A stretch of DNA of 64,000 nt from Nocardiopsis dassonvillei_B (GTDB lineage Bacteria; Actinomycetota; Actinomycetes; Streptosporangiales; Streptosporangiaceae). A model generated the notes under the pieces. That model was given only the letters and a program-made list of their open reading frames with translations, did not search any database and was not told the DNA's origin. Numbering within the stretch: the first letter of the stretch is position 1; every line of letters starts with the position of its first letter. Shown in pieces: positions 1-7,124 of the stretch. The stretch is taken from contig NZ_OZ186815.1 in NCBI RefSeq assembly GCF_964273065.1, positions 1,612,001 through 1,676,000 of the forward strand, written 5' to 3'. The position numbers and the translations under genes are program-made.

Positions 1-540
1 CAGGGTGCCGTCCTTGTTGACGTCGGTGACGACGTAGCGGGCGCACCCCTGCGCCTCCAGGCGCTCCAGGGTCTCGAAGAGGTCGCCGCCGTCGCGGGTC
101 CAGCCGCGGGCCGCCAGGGTCGTGCCGCGCACGTCCAGGCCGATCGCGATCTTCTCGCCGTGCTCGGCGATGATCTTCGCGCACCAGTCCGGGTCCTCCA
201 GGGCCGCGGTGCCGATGTTGACCCGGGTGCAGCCCGTGGCCAGGGCGGCCGCCAGCGACTCGTCGTCGCGGATGCCGCCGGACATCTCCACCTTGACGTC
301 GAGGCGGTCCACGATGCCGCGCAGCAGGTCGCGGTTGTGGCCGCGGCCGAAGGCGGCGTCCAGGTCCACCAGGTGGATCCACTCGGCGCCCGCCTCCTGC
401 CAGGCCAGCGCGGCCACGAAGGGGTCGCCGTACTGTCCGCCCGACCCGGCCCTGCCCTGGACGAGCTGGACGGCCTGGCCGCCGGCCACGTCCACGGCGG
501 GCAGGAGTTCGAGTGCGGGCGGGTTGGTCTCGCCGGTCAT
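1..540 (-). CDS. priA: Bifunctional phosphoribosyl isomerase PriA, partial (C-terminus outside window)
   Basis: PriA is a TIM barrel that isomerises ProFAR in histidine synthesis. In actinobacteria it usually also isomerises PRA in tryptophan synthesis, replacing HisA and TrpF. The 180 visible residues start at ATG 540. They show the N-terminal LLPAVDVAGG with the catalytic Asp, the HLVDLDAAFG segment, SGGIRDD, NIGTAALE and the second catalytic region GLDVRGTT, and end at VTDVNKDGTL. About 60 C-terminal residues lie beyond the window edge. It is the last visible gene of the his operon, 30 bp after hisH. The identity is clear. Dual specificity is inferred from the family, because I cannot check for a separate trpF here. 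Confidence 0.95.
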   Translation of the reverse strand, partial: MTGETNPPALELLPAVDVAGGQAVQLVQGRAGSGGQYGDPFVAALAWQEAGAEWIHLVDLDAAFGRGHNRDLLRGIVDRLDVKVEMSGGIRDDESLAAALATGCTRVNIGTAALEDPDWCAKIIAEHGEKIAIGLDVRGTTLAARGWTRDGGDLFETLERLEAQGCARYVVTDVNKDGTL

Positions 541-570
541 GGGGCCCTCTTGTGCTCGTTGGTCCGAAAA

Positions 571-1233
571 CTATGCCTGCGGAAGGGTGGCGACCCAGTT
601 GGCCAGGATGCGGGCCCCGGTGTCGCCGGACTTCTCCGGGTGGAACTGGGTGGCCCACAGCGGGCCGTTCTCGACCGCCGCCACGAACGGCTCGCCGTGC
701 TCGGCCCAGGTCACCTTGGGCGGGGCCAGGCGCGGGTTCTGGAAGGTGAGCTCCCAGCTGCGCACCGCGTAGGAGTGCACGAAGTAGAAGCGGTCCTGCG
801 GTGTGATGCCGGCGAACAGCCGGGAGTCCTGCGGTGCGCGCACGGTGTTCCAGCCCATGTGCGGCAGGATCGGCGCGTGCAGGCGCTCCACCGTGCCGGG
901 CCACTCCCCGCACCCCTCGGTGACCTCGTCCTCGGACTGCGGGCCCGCGCGCTCCACACCCTTGTCGAACAGCACCTGCATGCCCACGCAGATGCCCAGC
1001 ACCGGGCGTCCGCCGGCCAGGCGGCGGCCGATGATCCGGTCTCCGTGCGCCTGCCTGAGCCCGGCCATGCAGGCGCTGAAGGCGCCCACCCCCGGGACGA
1101 CCAGCCCGTCGGCGTCCAGCGCGGCGTGCGGGTCGGAGGTGACGGTGACGTCGGCGCCGGTGCGCTCCATGGCGCGCTGGGCCGAGCGCAGGTTGCCCGA
1201 CCCGTAGTCGAACACGACCACGCGTGGCGGCAT
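571..1233 (-). CDS. hisH: Imidazole glycerol phosphate synthase, glutaminase subunit HisH
   Basis: HisH is the class I glutamine amidotransferase subunit that feeds ammonia to HisF for making IGP and AICAR. It has 220 aa, a normal length. Visible features are the N-terminal VFDYGSGNL, the oxyanion segment PGVGAF, the nucleophile elbow GICVGMQ with Cys82, and the C-terminal QFHPEKS that carries the catalytic His and Glu. It starts at ATG 1233, 13 bp after a small membrane-protein gene and 30 bp before priA, so it is cotranscribed. hisF is not in the window and is probably just past priA. Confidence 0.97.
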   Translation of the reverse strand: MPPRVVVFDYGSGNLRSAQRAMERTGADVTVTSDPHAALDADGLVVPGVGAFSACMAGLRQAHGDRIIGRRLAGGRPVLGICVGMQVLFDKGVERAGPQSEDEVTEGCGEWPGTVERLHAPILPHMGWNTVRAPQDSRLFAGITPQDRFYFVHSYAVRSWELTFQNPRLAPPKVTWAEHGEPFVAAVENGPLWATQFHPEKSGDTGARILANWVATLPQA

Positions 1234-1246
1234 GGTGTTCCTCCCC

Positions 1247-1408
1247 TTAGAAGTAGCCCAGGCGCAGGGCGCCCGAGGCCACGGCGAGCACCGTGCACCC
1301 GGCCAGGGCGACGGCGATGGGCTTGTTGACCTTCCACATGGCGTAGGCGCCCCCGCCGAGGAAGCCGCCCAGCACGATCAGGGCCAGGCCCCACAGATCG
1401 GTGTCCAT
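1247..1408 (-). CDS. Small two-helix membrane protein within the his operon
   Basis: This is a 53-aa gene. Its ATG (1406-1408) directly abuts the hisB stop codon, so translation is probably coupled. It has two hydrophobic segments, residues 5-23 (rich in Leu and Gly) and residues 30-50. They are joined by a short positive loop with WKVNKP, which suggests a helical hairpin with the loop in the cytoplasm. The protein ends LRLGYF. It lies between hisB and hisH in the same direction. I do not recognise a function. A small unnamed membrane protein at this place in actinobacterial his operons would fit its coupled position, but that is from memory. Being a real gene is inferred from coding-like codon use, exact packing and the clear TM pattern. 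Confidence 0.7.
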   Translation of the reverse strand: MDTDLWGLALIVLGGFLGGGAYAMWKVNKPIAVALAGCTVLAVASGALRLGYF

Positions 1409-2002
1409 CTACAGGGCGCCCTTGGTGGAGGGGATCCCGGTGACGCGGGGGTCCTTCTCGGTCGCGAAGCGCAGTGCCCGCGCCAGCGCCTTGAACTGGC
1501 ACTCGACGATGTGGTGGGCGTTGCGGCCGTAGGGCACGTGGACGTGCAGGGCGACCCGGGCCTGGGCGACGAACGACTCCAGGATGTGCCGGGTCATGGT
1601 GGTGTCGTAGTCGCGGCCGATGAGCGGGGCCATGCCCTCGGGCTCGCTGTGCACCAGGTAGGGGCGGCCCGACACGTCGACCGTCACCTCGGCCAGCGCC
1701 TCGTCCAGGGGCACCTTGGCGTCCGCGAAGCGGCGGATGCCCGCCTTGTCGCCCAGGGCCTCGCGGAAGGCGGCGCCCAGGGCCAGGGCGGTGTCCTCCA
1801 TGGTGTGGTGGGAGTCGATGTGCAGGTCGCCCTCGGTGCGCACGGTGAGGTCGAACAGGCCGTGCTTGGCGAGCTGGTCGAGCATGTGGTCGAAGAAGCC
1901 GACGCCGGTGGAGACGTCGGCGACGCCGCTGCCGTCCAGGTCGATCTCGACCAGGACCTTGGTCTCCTTGGTGGCGCGCTCCACGCGTCCGATGCGGCTC
2001 AT
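1409..2002 (-). CDS. hisB: Imidazoleglycerol-phosphate dehydratase HisB
   Basis: HisB dehydrates imidazole glycerol phosphate to imidazole acetol phosphate, the step before HisC. At 197 aa it is the monofunctional form, without the phosphatase domain of enterobacteria. The manganese-binding repeats are visible: GFFDHMLDQLAKHG and DSHHTMEDTAL in the first half, and DYDTTMTRHILESF and NAHHIVECQFKALAR in the second. The start ATG at 2002 follows an AGGAGG-type site. It lies 30 bp after hisC in the same operon. Confidence 0.97.
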   Translation of the reverse strand: MSRIGRVERATKETKVLVEIDLDGSGVADVSTGVGFFDHMLDQLAKHGLFDLTVRTEGDLHIDSHHTMEDTALALGAAFREALGDKAGIRRFADAKVPLDEALAEVTVDVSGRPYLVHSEPEGMAPLIGRDYDTTMTRHILESFVAQARVALHVHVPYGRNAHHIVECQFKALARALRFATEKDPRVTGIPSTKGAL

Positions 2003-2032
2003 GGTGGGTCCTCCTGTTGGGAAAGGGGCGGG

Positions 2033-3130
2033 TCAGCGTCCGGTGACGCGCAGCAGGGAGTCGCGGAAGACGGCCATCTCCTGCGGGGTGCCGACGGTGA
2101 CGCGCAGCCAGCCGGGCGGGCCGACCTCGCGGATGAGGACCTGGTGGCCGAGCAGGGCCTCCCACACCTCGGTGCGGTCCTCGAACTCGCCGAACAGGAC
2201 GAAGTTGGCGTCGGAGTCGGCGACGGTGAACCCGTGGGCGCGCAGCCACCCCACCAGGGAGTCGCGTTCGGCGCGCAGGTCGGCGACGGCTCCCAGCAGC
2301 TCGTCGGCGTGGTCCAGGGCGACCAGGGCGACGGTCTGGGTGACGGCCGACAGGTGGTAGGGGAGGCGGACCAGCTGGAGGGCGTCCACCACGGCGGGGT
2401 GCGCGGCCAGGTAGCCCAGCCGGGCCCCGGCCAGCGCGAACGCCTTGGACATGGTGCGCGTGACGATCAGGCGCGGGTGGTCGGCCAGCAGCCCCAGGGC
2501 GCTGGGGGTGCCCTCGCGGCGGAACTCGGCGTAGGCCTCGTCCACGACCACCACGCCCGGTGCGGCGGCTGCGATCCTCTCGATGTCGGCGAGGGGAAGC
2601 GCCGTGCCGGTCGGGTTGTTGGGCGAGGTCAGGAAGACGACGCTGGGCGCGTGCTCGGCGATGGCGGCCAGGGCGGCGTCCACGTCGACGCGGAAGTCGG
2701 CGCCCCGGGGCACCGACGTCCAGGCGGTGCCGGTGCCGCGGGAGATGATGGGGTGCATCGAGTAGGACGGCTCGAAGCCCATCGCGGTGCGGCCCGGCCC
2801 GCCGAAGGCCTGCAGGATCTGCTGGAGGATCTCGTTGGACCCGTTGGCCGCCCACACGTTCGCGGTGGTCAGGCCGTGGCCGAGGTAGTCGGCCAGGCCC
2901 CGGCGCAGGCGCACGGCGTCGCGGTCGGGGTAGCGGTTCAGGCCCAGCGCGGTCTCGGCGACGGCGTCGGCCAGGGCGCGGGCCAGCCGCTCCGACGGCG
3001 GGTGCGGGTTCTCGTTGGTGTTGAGGACCACCGGCACGTCGATCTGCGGGGCCCCGTAGGGCGAGCGGCCGCGCAGGTCGTCGCGCAGGGGCAGGTCGTT
3101 CAGAGTGAAGCTCACGGGTGTCACGCTCAT
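2033..3130 (-). CDS. hisC: Histidinol-phosphate aminotransferase HisC
   Basis: HisC is a PLP fold-type I aminotransferase that converts imidazole acetol phosphate and glutamate to histidinol phosphate. It has 365 aa. The frame is open far upstream, but the start was set at ATG 3130 (MSVTPVSF) because the family begins just before the conserved substrate loop (SPYGAPQIDV, then LNTNENP). Other motifs are the PLP region GSNEILQQI, SPNNPTGT, the Asp of VVDEAYAEF and the Schiff-base lysine in TRTMSKAFALAG, followed by ARLGYL. A 98-bp gap with two hairpins separates it from hisD upstream, and it lies 30 bp before hisB. Confidence 0.96.
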   Translation of the reverse strand: MSVTPVSFTLNDLPLRDDLRGRSPYGAPQIDVPVVLNTNENPHPPSERLARALADAVAETALGLNRYPDRDAVRLRRGLADYLGHGLTTANVWAANGSNEILQQILQAFGGPGRTAMGFEPSYSMHPIISRGTGTAWTSVPRGADFRVDVDAALAAIAEHAPSVVFLTSPNNPTGTALPLADIERIAAAAPGVVVVDEAYAEFRREGTPSALGLLADHPRLIVTRTMSKAFALAGARLGYLAAHPAVVDALQLVRLPYHLSAVTQTVALVALDHADELLGAVADLRAERDSLVGWLRAHGFTVADSDANFVLFGEFEDRTEVWEALLGHQVLIREVGPPGWLRVTVGTPQEMAVFRDSLLRVTGR

Positions 3131-3160
3131 GGTCGGTCGTGGTCGGTGCGGCGCACGGGA

Positions 3161-3197
3161 CCCGCGCGAACGCGGGCCGGACCCGGGCGGGGTCCGG
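3161..3197 (-). other. Tandem hairpins between hisD and hisC
   Basis: The only sizeable gap inside the his operon holds two adjacent inverted repeats. One has arms cccgcg/cgcggg with a CGAA tetraloop (3161-3176). The other has arms ccggaccc/gggtccgg with a 5-nt loop (3177-3197). Neither is followed by a U-run. They may protect an RNA end, act as a processing site or cause partial polarity. No function is shown. Confidence 0.4.
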
Positions 3198-3228
3198 GGC
3201 GCCGCCGCACCGTCCGGTCGGTCGCGGC

Positions 3229-4524
3229 TCAGGCCGTGGGGAACCGCGCGGCGACGGCCTCGCCGTGGGCGGGCAGGTCCTCGGCCTCGGCGAGGGTGAT
3301 GACGTGGTGGGCCACGTCGGCCAGCGCGTCGCGGTCGTACTCGACCACGTGCACCCCGCGCAGGAAGGTCTGCACGCTCAGGCCCCCGCTGTGGCAGGCG
3401 CACCCGCCGGTGGGCAGCACGTGGTTGGACCCCGCGGCGTAGTCGCCCAGGGAGACCGGGGAGTGGGCGCCGACGAAGATCGCCCCGGCGTTGCGCACGC
3501 GGGCCGCGAGGGCGGCGGCGTCGGCGGTCATGACCTCCAGGTGTTCTGCGGCGTAGGCGTTGACGACGTCGAGGCCGTGGTCGAGGTCGTCGACCAGGAC
3601 GATGCCGGACTGCGGCCCGGACAGGGCCTCGCGGACGCGGTCGGCGTGCCGGGTGGCGGCGGCGCGGACGCGCAGGCGGTCGACGACGGCGTCGGCCAGG
3701 GCCTCGTCCGGGGTGACCAGGACGGAGGCGGCCACCACGTCGTGCTCGGCCTGGCTGACGAGGTCGGCGGCGACGTGGTCGGGGTCGGCGGTGGCGTCGG
3801 CCAGGATCGCGATCTCGGTCGGGCCCGCCTCGGCGTCGATGCCGACGACCCCCTTGAGGAGGCGCTTGGCGGCGGCGACCCAGATGTTGCCGGGGCCGGT
3901 GACCAGGTCGGCGCGGGCGCACTCCCCGGCGCCGTAGGCGAACATGGCGATGGCCTGCGCCCCGCCGACGGCGTAGACCTCGTCGACCCCGAGCAGGGCG
4001 CAGGCGGCGAGGATGGTGGGGTGCGGCAGGCCTCCGAACTCCTTCTGCGGCGGCGAGGTGACCGCCAGGGAGCGCACCTGCGCCTCCTGGGCGGGGACGA
4101 CGTTCATGACGACGCTGGAGGGGTAGACGGCGCGGCCGCCCGGCACGTAGAGGCCGACCCGGTCGACGGGGATCCAGCGCTCGGTGACGGTCCCGCCGGG
4201 GACGACCTGCGTGGTGTGGTCGGTGCGGCGCTGGTCGCGGTGGACCCTGCGGGCGCGGCGGATGGACTCCTCCAGCGCGGCGCGCACGGCCGGGTCGAGG
4301 CCGGCCAGGGCGGCGTCGATCGCGTCCTTGGGGACGCGGATGTCGGTGAGCCGGACCCCGTCGAAGCGCTCGGTGAGCTCGATCAGCGCCTCGACACCGC
4401 GATGGCGGACGTCCTCGCACAGCGGGCGCACGCGCTCGGCGGCGTCCGCCACGTCCATGGCCGCGCGCGGGAGGGCGTCGCGGGGGTCGTCCTGGCTGCC
4501 TCGGAGGTCGATTCGACTGATCAC
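3229..4524 (-). CDS. hisD: Histidinol dehydrogenase HisD, first gene of the his operon
   Basis: HisD is a zinc enzyme that oxidises histidinol to histidine with two NAD+, the last step of the pathway. It has 431 aa. Visible features are YVPGGRAVYPSSVVMN, the NAD-binding and catalytic stretch GPGNIWVAAAKRLL, GPTEIAILAD, SQAEHD, a loop with EHLEVM, and the C-terminal GSNHVLPTGG segment with a zinc-ligand region. Translation starts at GTG 4524, only 6 nt after a TAGACT -10 box, so the mRNA is probably leaderless. Being first in the operon makes this the site where transcription of hisD-C-B-H-priA is set. Confidence 0.97.
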   Translation of the reverse strand: MISRIDLRGSQDDPRDALPRAAMDVADAAERVRPLCEDVRHRGVEALIELTERFDGVRLTDIRVPKDAIDAALAGLDPAVRAALEESIRRARRVHRDQRRTDHTTQVVPGGTVTERWIPVDRVGLYVPGGRAVYPSSVVMNVVPAQEAQVRSLAVTSPPQKEFGGLPHPTILAACALLGVDEVYAVGGAQAIAMFAYGAGECARADLVTGPGNIWVAAAKRLLKGVVGIDAEAGPTEIAILADATADPDHVAADLVSQAEHDVVAASVLVTPDEALADAVVDRLRVRAAATRHADRVREALSGPQSGIVLVDDLDHGLDVVNAYAAEHLEVMTADAAALAARVRNAGAIFVGAHSPVSLGDYAAGSNHVLPTGGCACHSGGLSVQTFLRGVHVVEYDRDALADVAHHVITLAEAEDLPAHGEAVAARFPTA

Positions 4525-4530
4525 GCCCCC

Positions 4531-4536
4531 AGTCTA
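4531..4536 (-). promoter_or_regulatory. Likely -10 box of a leaderless his operon transcript
   Basis: On the minus strand TAGACT ends 6 nt before the hisD GTG, which would place the transcription start on or next to the start codon. No good -35 hexamer is seen 17-18 nt upstream. No Shine-Dalgarno sequence precedes the GTG, in keeping with leaderless initiation. Confidence 0.4.
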
Positions 4537-4668
4537 GGGGGCGGCGCCCGAGCGGTGGGCTCGGACGTCCGGATGGTGGACACCACATCGGCGGCGATGG
4601 GGCGAGAAGTGTGCTCCGGGGCATTCGCCACCAGGGGGAACGAAAACGCGGAATAAGCTCCGCCTTAC

Positions 4669-4712
4669 TTTGGCATACCTTACCTAAACGATGTTCAGAA
4701 AGGCTTGCCTAA
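4669..4712 (+). promoter_or_regulatory. Two iron-box-like sites (IdeR/DmdR type) upstream of ferritin
   Basis: Site 1 (4669-4687) reads on the minus strand TTAGGTAAGG followed by TATGCCAAA. Site 2 (4694-4712) reads TTAGGCAAGCC followed by TTTCTGAA. Against the palindromic IdeR consensus (TTAGGTTAGG/CTAACCTAA) I count 13/19 and 12/19 matches. They lie 61-104 bp before the ferritin ATG, upstream of a possible -10 box GATAAT (4741-4746). That is where an activator would bind. IdeR is known to activate bfrB in mycobacteria. Binding here is inferred. Confidence 0.55.
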
Positions 4713-4772
4713 CGAATTCTCGAAGGCTCGGTTGATTTCGGATAATTGCTTTGCATGCGTTATTGTAGAGGC

Positions 4773-5333
4773 ATGACTTTCAACAAGAGCAGCGATAGCG
4801 GACTTTCCAAGCTCCACCGCCTCCTCGTCGACCAGGTACGGCACGAGTTCACGGCCTCGCACCAGTACGTGGCCCTCGCGACCTGGTTCGACGCGCAGGA
4901 CCTCCCCCAGCTGGCCCGGGTGTTCTACGAGCAGTCCCTGGAGGAGCGCGACCACGCCATGATGCTGGTGCGCTACCTCGTCGACCGCGACGTCGACTTC
5001 TCCCTGCCGGGCGTGGACGAGATCGAGACCGACTTCGCCGCCCCGCGCGACCTGGTCGCCCTGGCCCTGCGCCAGGAGCGCGAGGTGTCCGACCAGTTCC
5101 AGCGCCTGGCCAAGGTCGCCCGCGACGAGGAGGACTACACCGGCGAGCAGTTCCTCCAGTGGTTCATCCAGGAGCAGGTGGAGGAGGTCGCCAAGATGTC
5201 CACCCTGCTGAACGTGGTGGACCGCGCCAACGGGAATCTGTTCGACGTGGAGACCTTCGTGGCGCGCGACATGCCCAGCGAGGGCGCCGGCAGCCAGGAC
5301 GCGCCGGACACCGCCGGCCCGGCCGTCTCCTAG
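4773..5333 (+). CDS. bfrB: Ferritin, BfrB type (non-haem iron storage)
   Basis: This is a 24-mer cage ferritin that oxidises Fe(II) and stores it as mineral. The product has 186 aa in a four-helix bundle and closely follows mycobacterial BfrB. Ferroxidase-type residues are in HEFTASHQYVAL (helix A), LEERDHAMML (helix B, E-x-x-H), the Glu of RQEREVSDQ, and GEQFLQWFIQEQVEE (helix D). The extended C-terminal tail is also a BfrB trait. The start was taken as ATG 4773 (MTFNKSS) with an AGAGG site 5 nt before it. In-frame starts at 4746 and 4755 would add an atypical Cys-rich lead. The two iron boxes upstream suggest induction when iron is plentiful. A strong terminator follows. Confidence 0.93.
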   Translation: MTFNKSSDSGLSKLHRLLVDQVRHEFTASHQYVALATWFDAQDLPQLARVFYEQSLEERDHAMMLVRYLVDRDVDFSLPGVDEIETDFAAPRDLVALALRQEREVSDQFQRLAKVARDEEDYTGEQFLQWFIQEQVEEVAKMSTLLNVVDRANGNLFDVETFVARDMPSEGAGSQDAPDTAGPAVS

Positions 5334-5417
5334 AAGCGGCCGCCGCGCCCGGGAATACGGAGGGCACCGCGGCGGGCCGTCGGCCGTCCTTTTCGGGGGC
5401 GGCGGCCGACGGCGGAC

Positions 5418-5455
5418 GGGCGGTGCCGGGAAAAGGCACCGCCCGAAGTCTTTTT
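5418..5455 (+). terminator. Rho-independent terminator after ferritin
   Basis: A perfect 10-bp stem gggcggtgcc/ggcaccgccc with a 7-nt loop is followed by GAAGTCTTTTT. A second hairpin with 11-nt arms (5376-5386 and 5403-5413) lies just before it. The pair isolates ferritin from the next gene. Confidence 0.85.
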
Positions 5456-5566
5456 CCGCGGGGCCGCAACGCCGGCCCGGCGCACCGGAAGGCACCCGGC
5501 CGGGGCCGCGCTCCCCGTCCGGGTGTGCCGAACCCGGCCGGCCGTGACGAAAGGCATACTGGGGCC

Positions 5567-6340
5567 ATGGCCCAGGCTCTGCCGATCTTTCCGTTGAACA
5601 CCGTTCTGTTCCCCGGTGTGAACGTCCCTCTGCACGTCTTCGAACCGCGCTACCGGCGGCTGGTCTCCGAACTGCTCGGCCCCACCCTCACCCGCGGCGA
5701 ACTCGCCGGGCGCGACCGCTCCCCCCGGCGCTTCGGGGTGGTGTGGATCGAGCTGGGGCACGAGGTGGCGGCCACCTCCTCGGCGCAGTCCTCCGAGAAC
5801 CCCGTCGGGGCGCCCACCCTGGGCGGAGACGTCCGGCTGCCCTGGGTGAGCGGCACCGGCTGCACCGCGCTGGTGCGCAACGTGCGCACCTACGACGACG
5901 GCCGCTACGACCTGGTGGTGGAGGGCGGCACCCGGTTCACCGTCGAGGACCTGTCGGAGGTCGACGCCTCCTCCTCCGAGGTCTACCCCACCGCGTCGGT
6001 GTCGTTCCTGCCCGAGGCCGCCGGGCCCGACGCCGAGGAGCACGCCGAGCGGGTGCGGACGCTGTTCGAGGTCTACCGGGAGCGGCTGTCCGCCGCCGGG
6101 CTGAGCCCCGGGACGTTCGTGGACCCGCCCAAGGACCCCATCCCGCTGTCCTACGCCCTGTCCGAGGCGGTGGTGCTCGACCAGGCCGAGAAGCAGCGGC
6201 TGCTGGAGGCCGAGGACGCCGCGACCCGGCTGGCGGTGCTGGCCCGGTTCCTGCGCAGGGAGAACCGCATCGTGCACACCCCGACCCTCAACACGCTGCC
6301 CGCCGGACCGTTCCTCAACAACGGGGTCTCCTTCAACTGA
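5567..6340 (+). CDS. LON substrate-binding (N-terminal) domain protein
   Basis: A stand-alone 257-aa protein with the PUA-like domain found at the N-terminus of Lon protease. It begins at ATG 5567 with IFPLNTVLFPGVNVPLHVFEPRYRRLV, the typical first strands of the fold. The central part has TYDDGRYDLVVEGGTRF and the C-terminal half is a helical bundle with repeated acidic residues. No ATPase or protease domain is present. Such proteins are common in actinobacteria. A role as a substrate adaptor is only a guess from the fold. Confidence 0.85.
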   Translation: MAQALPIFPLNTVLFPGVNVPLHVFEPRYRRLVSELLGPTLTRGELAGRDRSPRRFGVVWIELGHEVAATSSAQSSENPVGAPTLGGDVRLPWVSGTGCTALVRNVRTYDDGRYDLVVEGGTRFTVEDLSEVDASSSEVYPTASVSFLPEAAGPDAEEHAERVRTLFEVYRERLSAAGLSPGTFVDPPKDPIPLSYALSEAVVLDQAEKQRLLEAEDAATRLAVLARFLRRENRIVHTPTLNTLPAGPFLNNGVSFN

Positions 6341-6481
6341 CGGCGGTTCCCGGCGGGGCGGCGGCGCCACGGGGCCTCCGCCGCCCCGGTCCGGGCGCTG
6401 CGGGGCGCCGGGTTCGTTAGCCTGCCCCTACGACCAGGCGTCCGGATCCGGGCGCGCCCTCGATGAGGAACCGGGGAACCG

Positions 6482-6964
6482 ATGAGCGGAAAGGCCACGC
6501 CCGCCACCGTGGCGGCCGGACGGACCAAGACCACCTACACCCTGCACCCCTACGAGGCGGACGGCGGGGACGGCCACTCCTACGGCACGGACGCCGCCGA
6601 CGCGCTCGGGATCCCCCGCGAGCAGGTGTTCAAGACACTGGTGGCCGAGGTGGACGGGGTCCTGACGGTGGGGGTGGTGCCGGTGAGCACCACGCTGGAC
6701 CTCAAGGCGCTGGCCGCCGCCGTGGGCGGCAAGAGGGCCGTGATGGCCGACCCGGCCAGGGCGGAGAAGGCCACCGGGTACGTGCGCGGCGGGATCAGCC
6801 CGCTGGGGCAGCGCAAGCGGCTGCGCACGGTCGTCGACGCGTCCGTCCGGGAGCAGCGGACGGTGTACGTGTCGGCGGGGCGGCGCGGACTGCAGATGGA
6901 GCTGGCGCCCGGCGACCTCATCGCCCTCACCGAGGCGGTCGTCGCGCCCATCGGCGCGCCCTGA
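6482..6964 (+). CDS. ybaK: YbaK/EbsC-family aminoacyl-tRNA deacylase
   Basis: A 160-aa YbaK-type protein. The family hydrolyses mischarged Cys-tRNA(Pro) in trans. Visible features are the N-terminal HPYEAD segment, the lysine in EQVFKTLVAEVDG (catalytic in YbaK), VVPVSTTLDLKALA, and GYVRGGISPLGQRKRL, where the GGISP turn shapes the pocket. It starts at ATG 6482 behind a GAGGAA site and stands alone between the LON protein and the acyl-CoA synthetase. Substrate specificity (Cys-tRNA-Pro or another) is inferred from the family. Confidence 0.9.
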   Translation: MSGKATPATVAAGRTKTTYTLHPYEADGGDGHSYGTDAADALGIPREQVFKTLVAEVDGVLTVGVVPVSTTLDLKALAAAVGGKRAVMADPARAEKATGYVRGGISPLGQRKRLRTVVDASVREQRTVYVSAGRRGLQMELAPGDLIALTEAVVAPIGAP

Positions 6965-7112
6965 CCCGGCGGGGGCGCGGTGCCGGGGGCGGCGAAGGAG
7001 CGGAGGGGGAGGGCACGGCGGGACCGGACGAGGGGCACCCGTCCCGGGAACGGATGCCCGCAAGGCCGGTCACAAGGGGACATCGGCTGTTGCCGCCCCC
7101 ACTACCCGAGGG

Positions 7113-7118
7113 TAGCTT
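7113..7118 (+). promoter_or_regulatory. Likely -10 box for the acyl-CoA synthetase
   Basis: TAGCTT lies 6 nt before the ATG at 7125, and no Shine-Dalgarno sequence is present, so a leaderless or near-leaderless mRNA is likely. Confidence 0.4.
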
Positions 7119-7124
7119 TGTGAC

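Noticed and set aside
4746..4772. Ferritin start at TTG 4746 or ATG 4755
   Set aside because: These would add a Cys-rich lead not seen in the family. ATG 4773 has an SD-like AGAGG.
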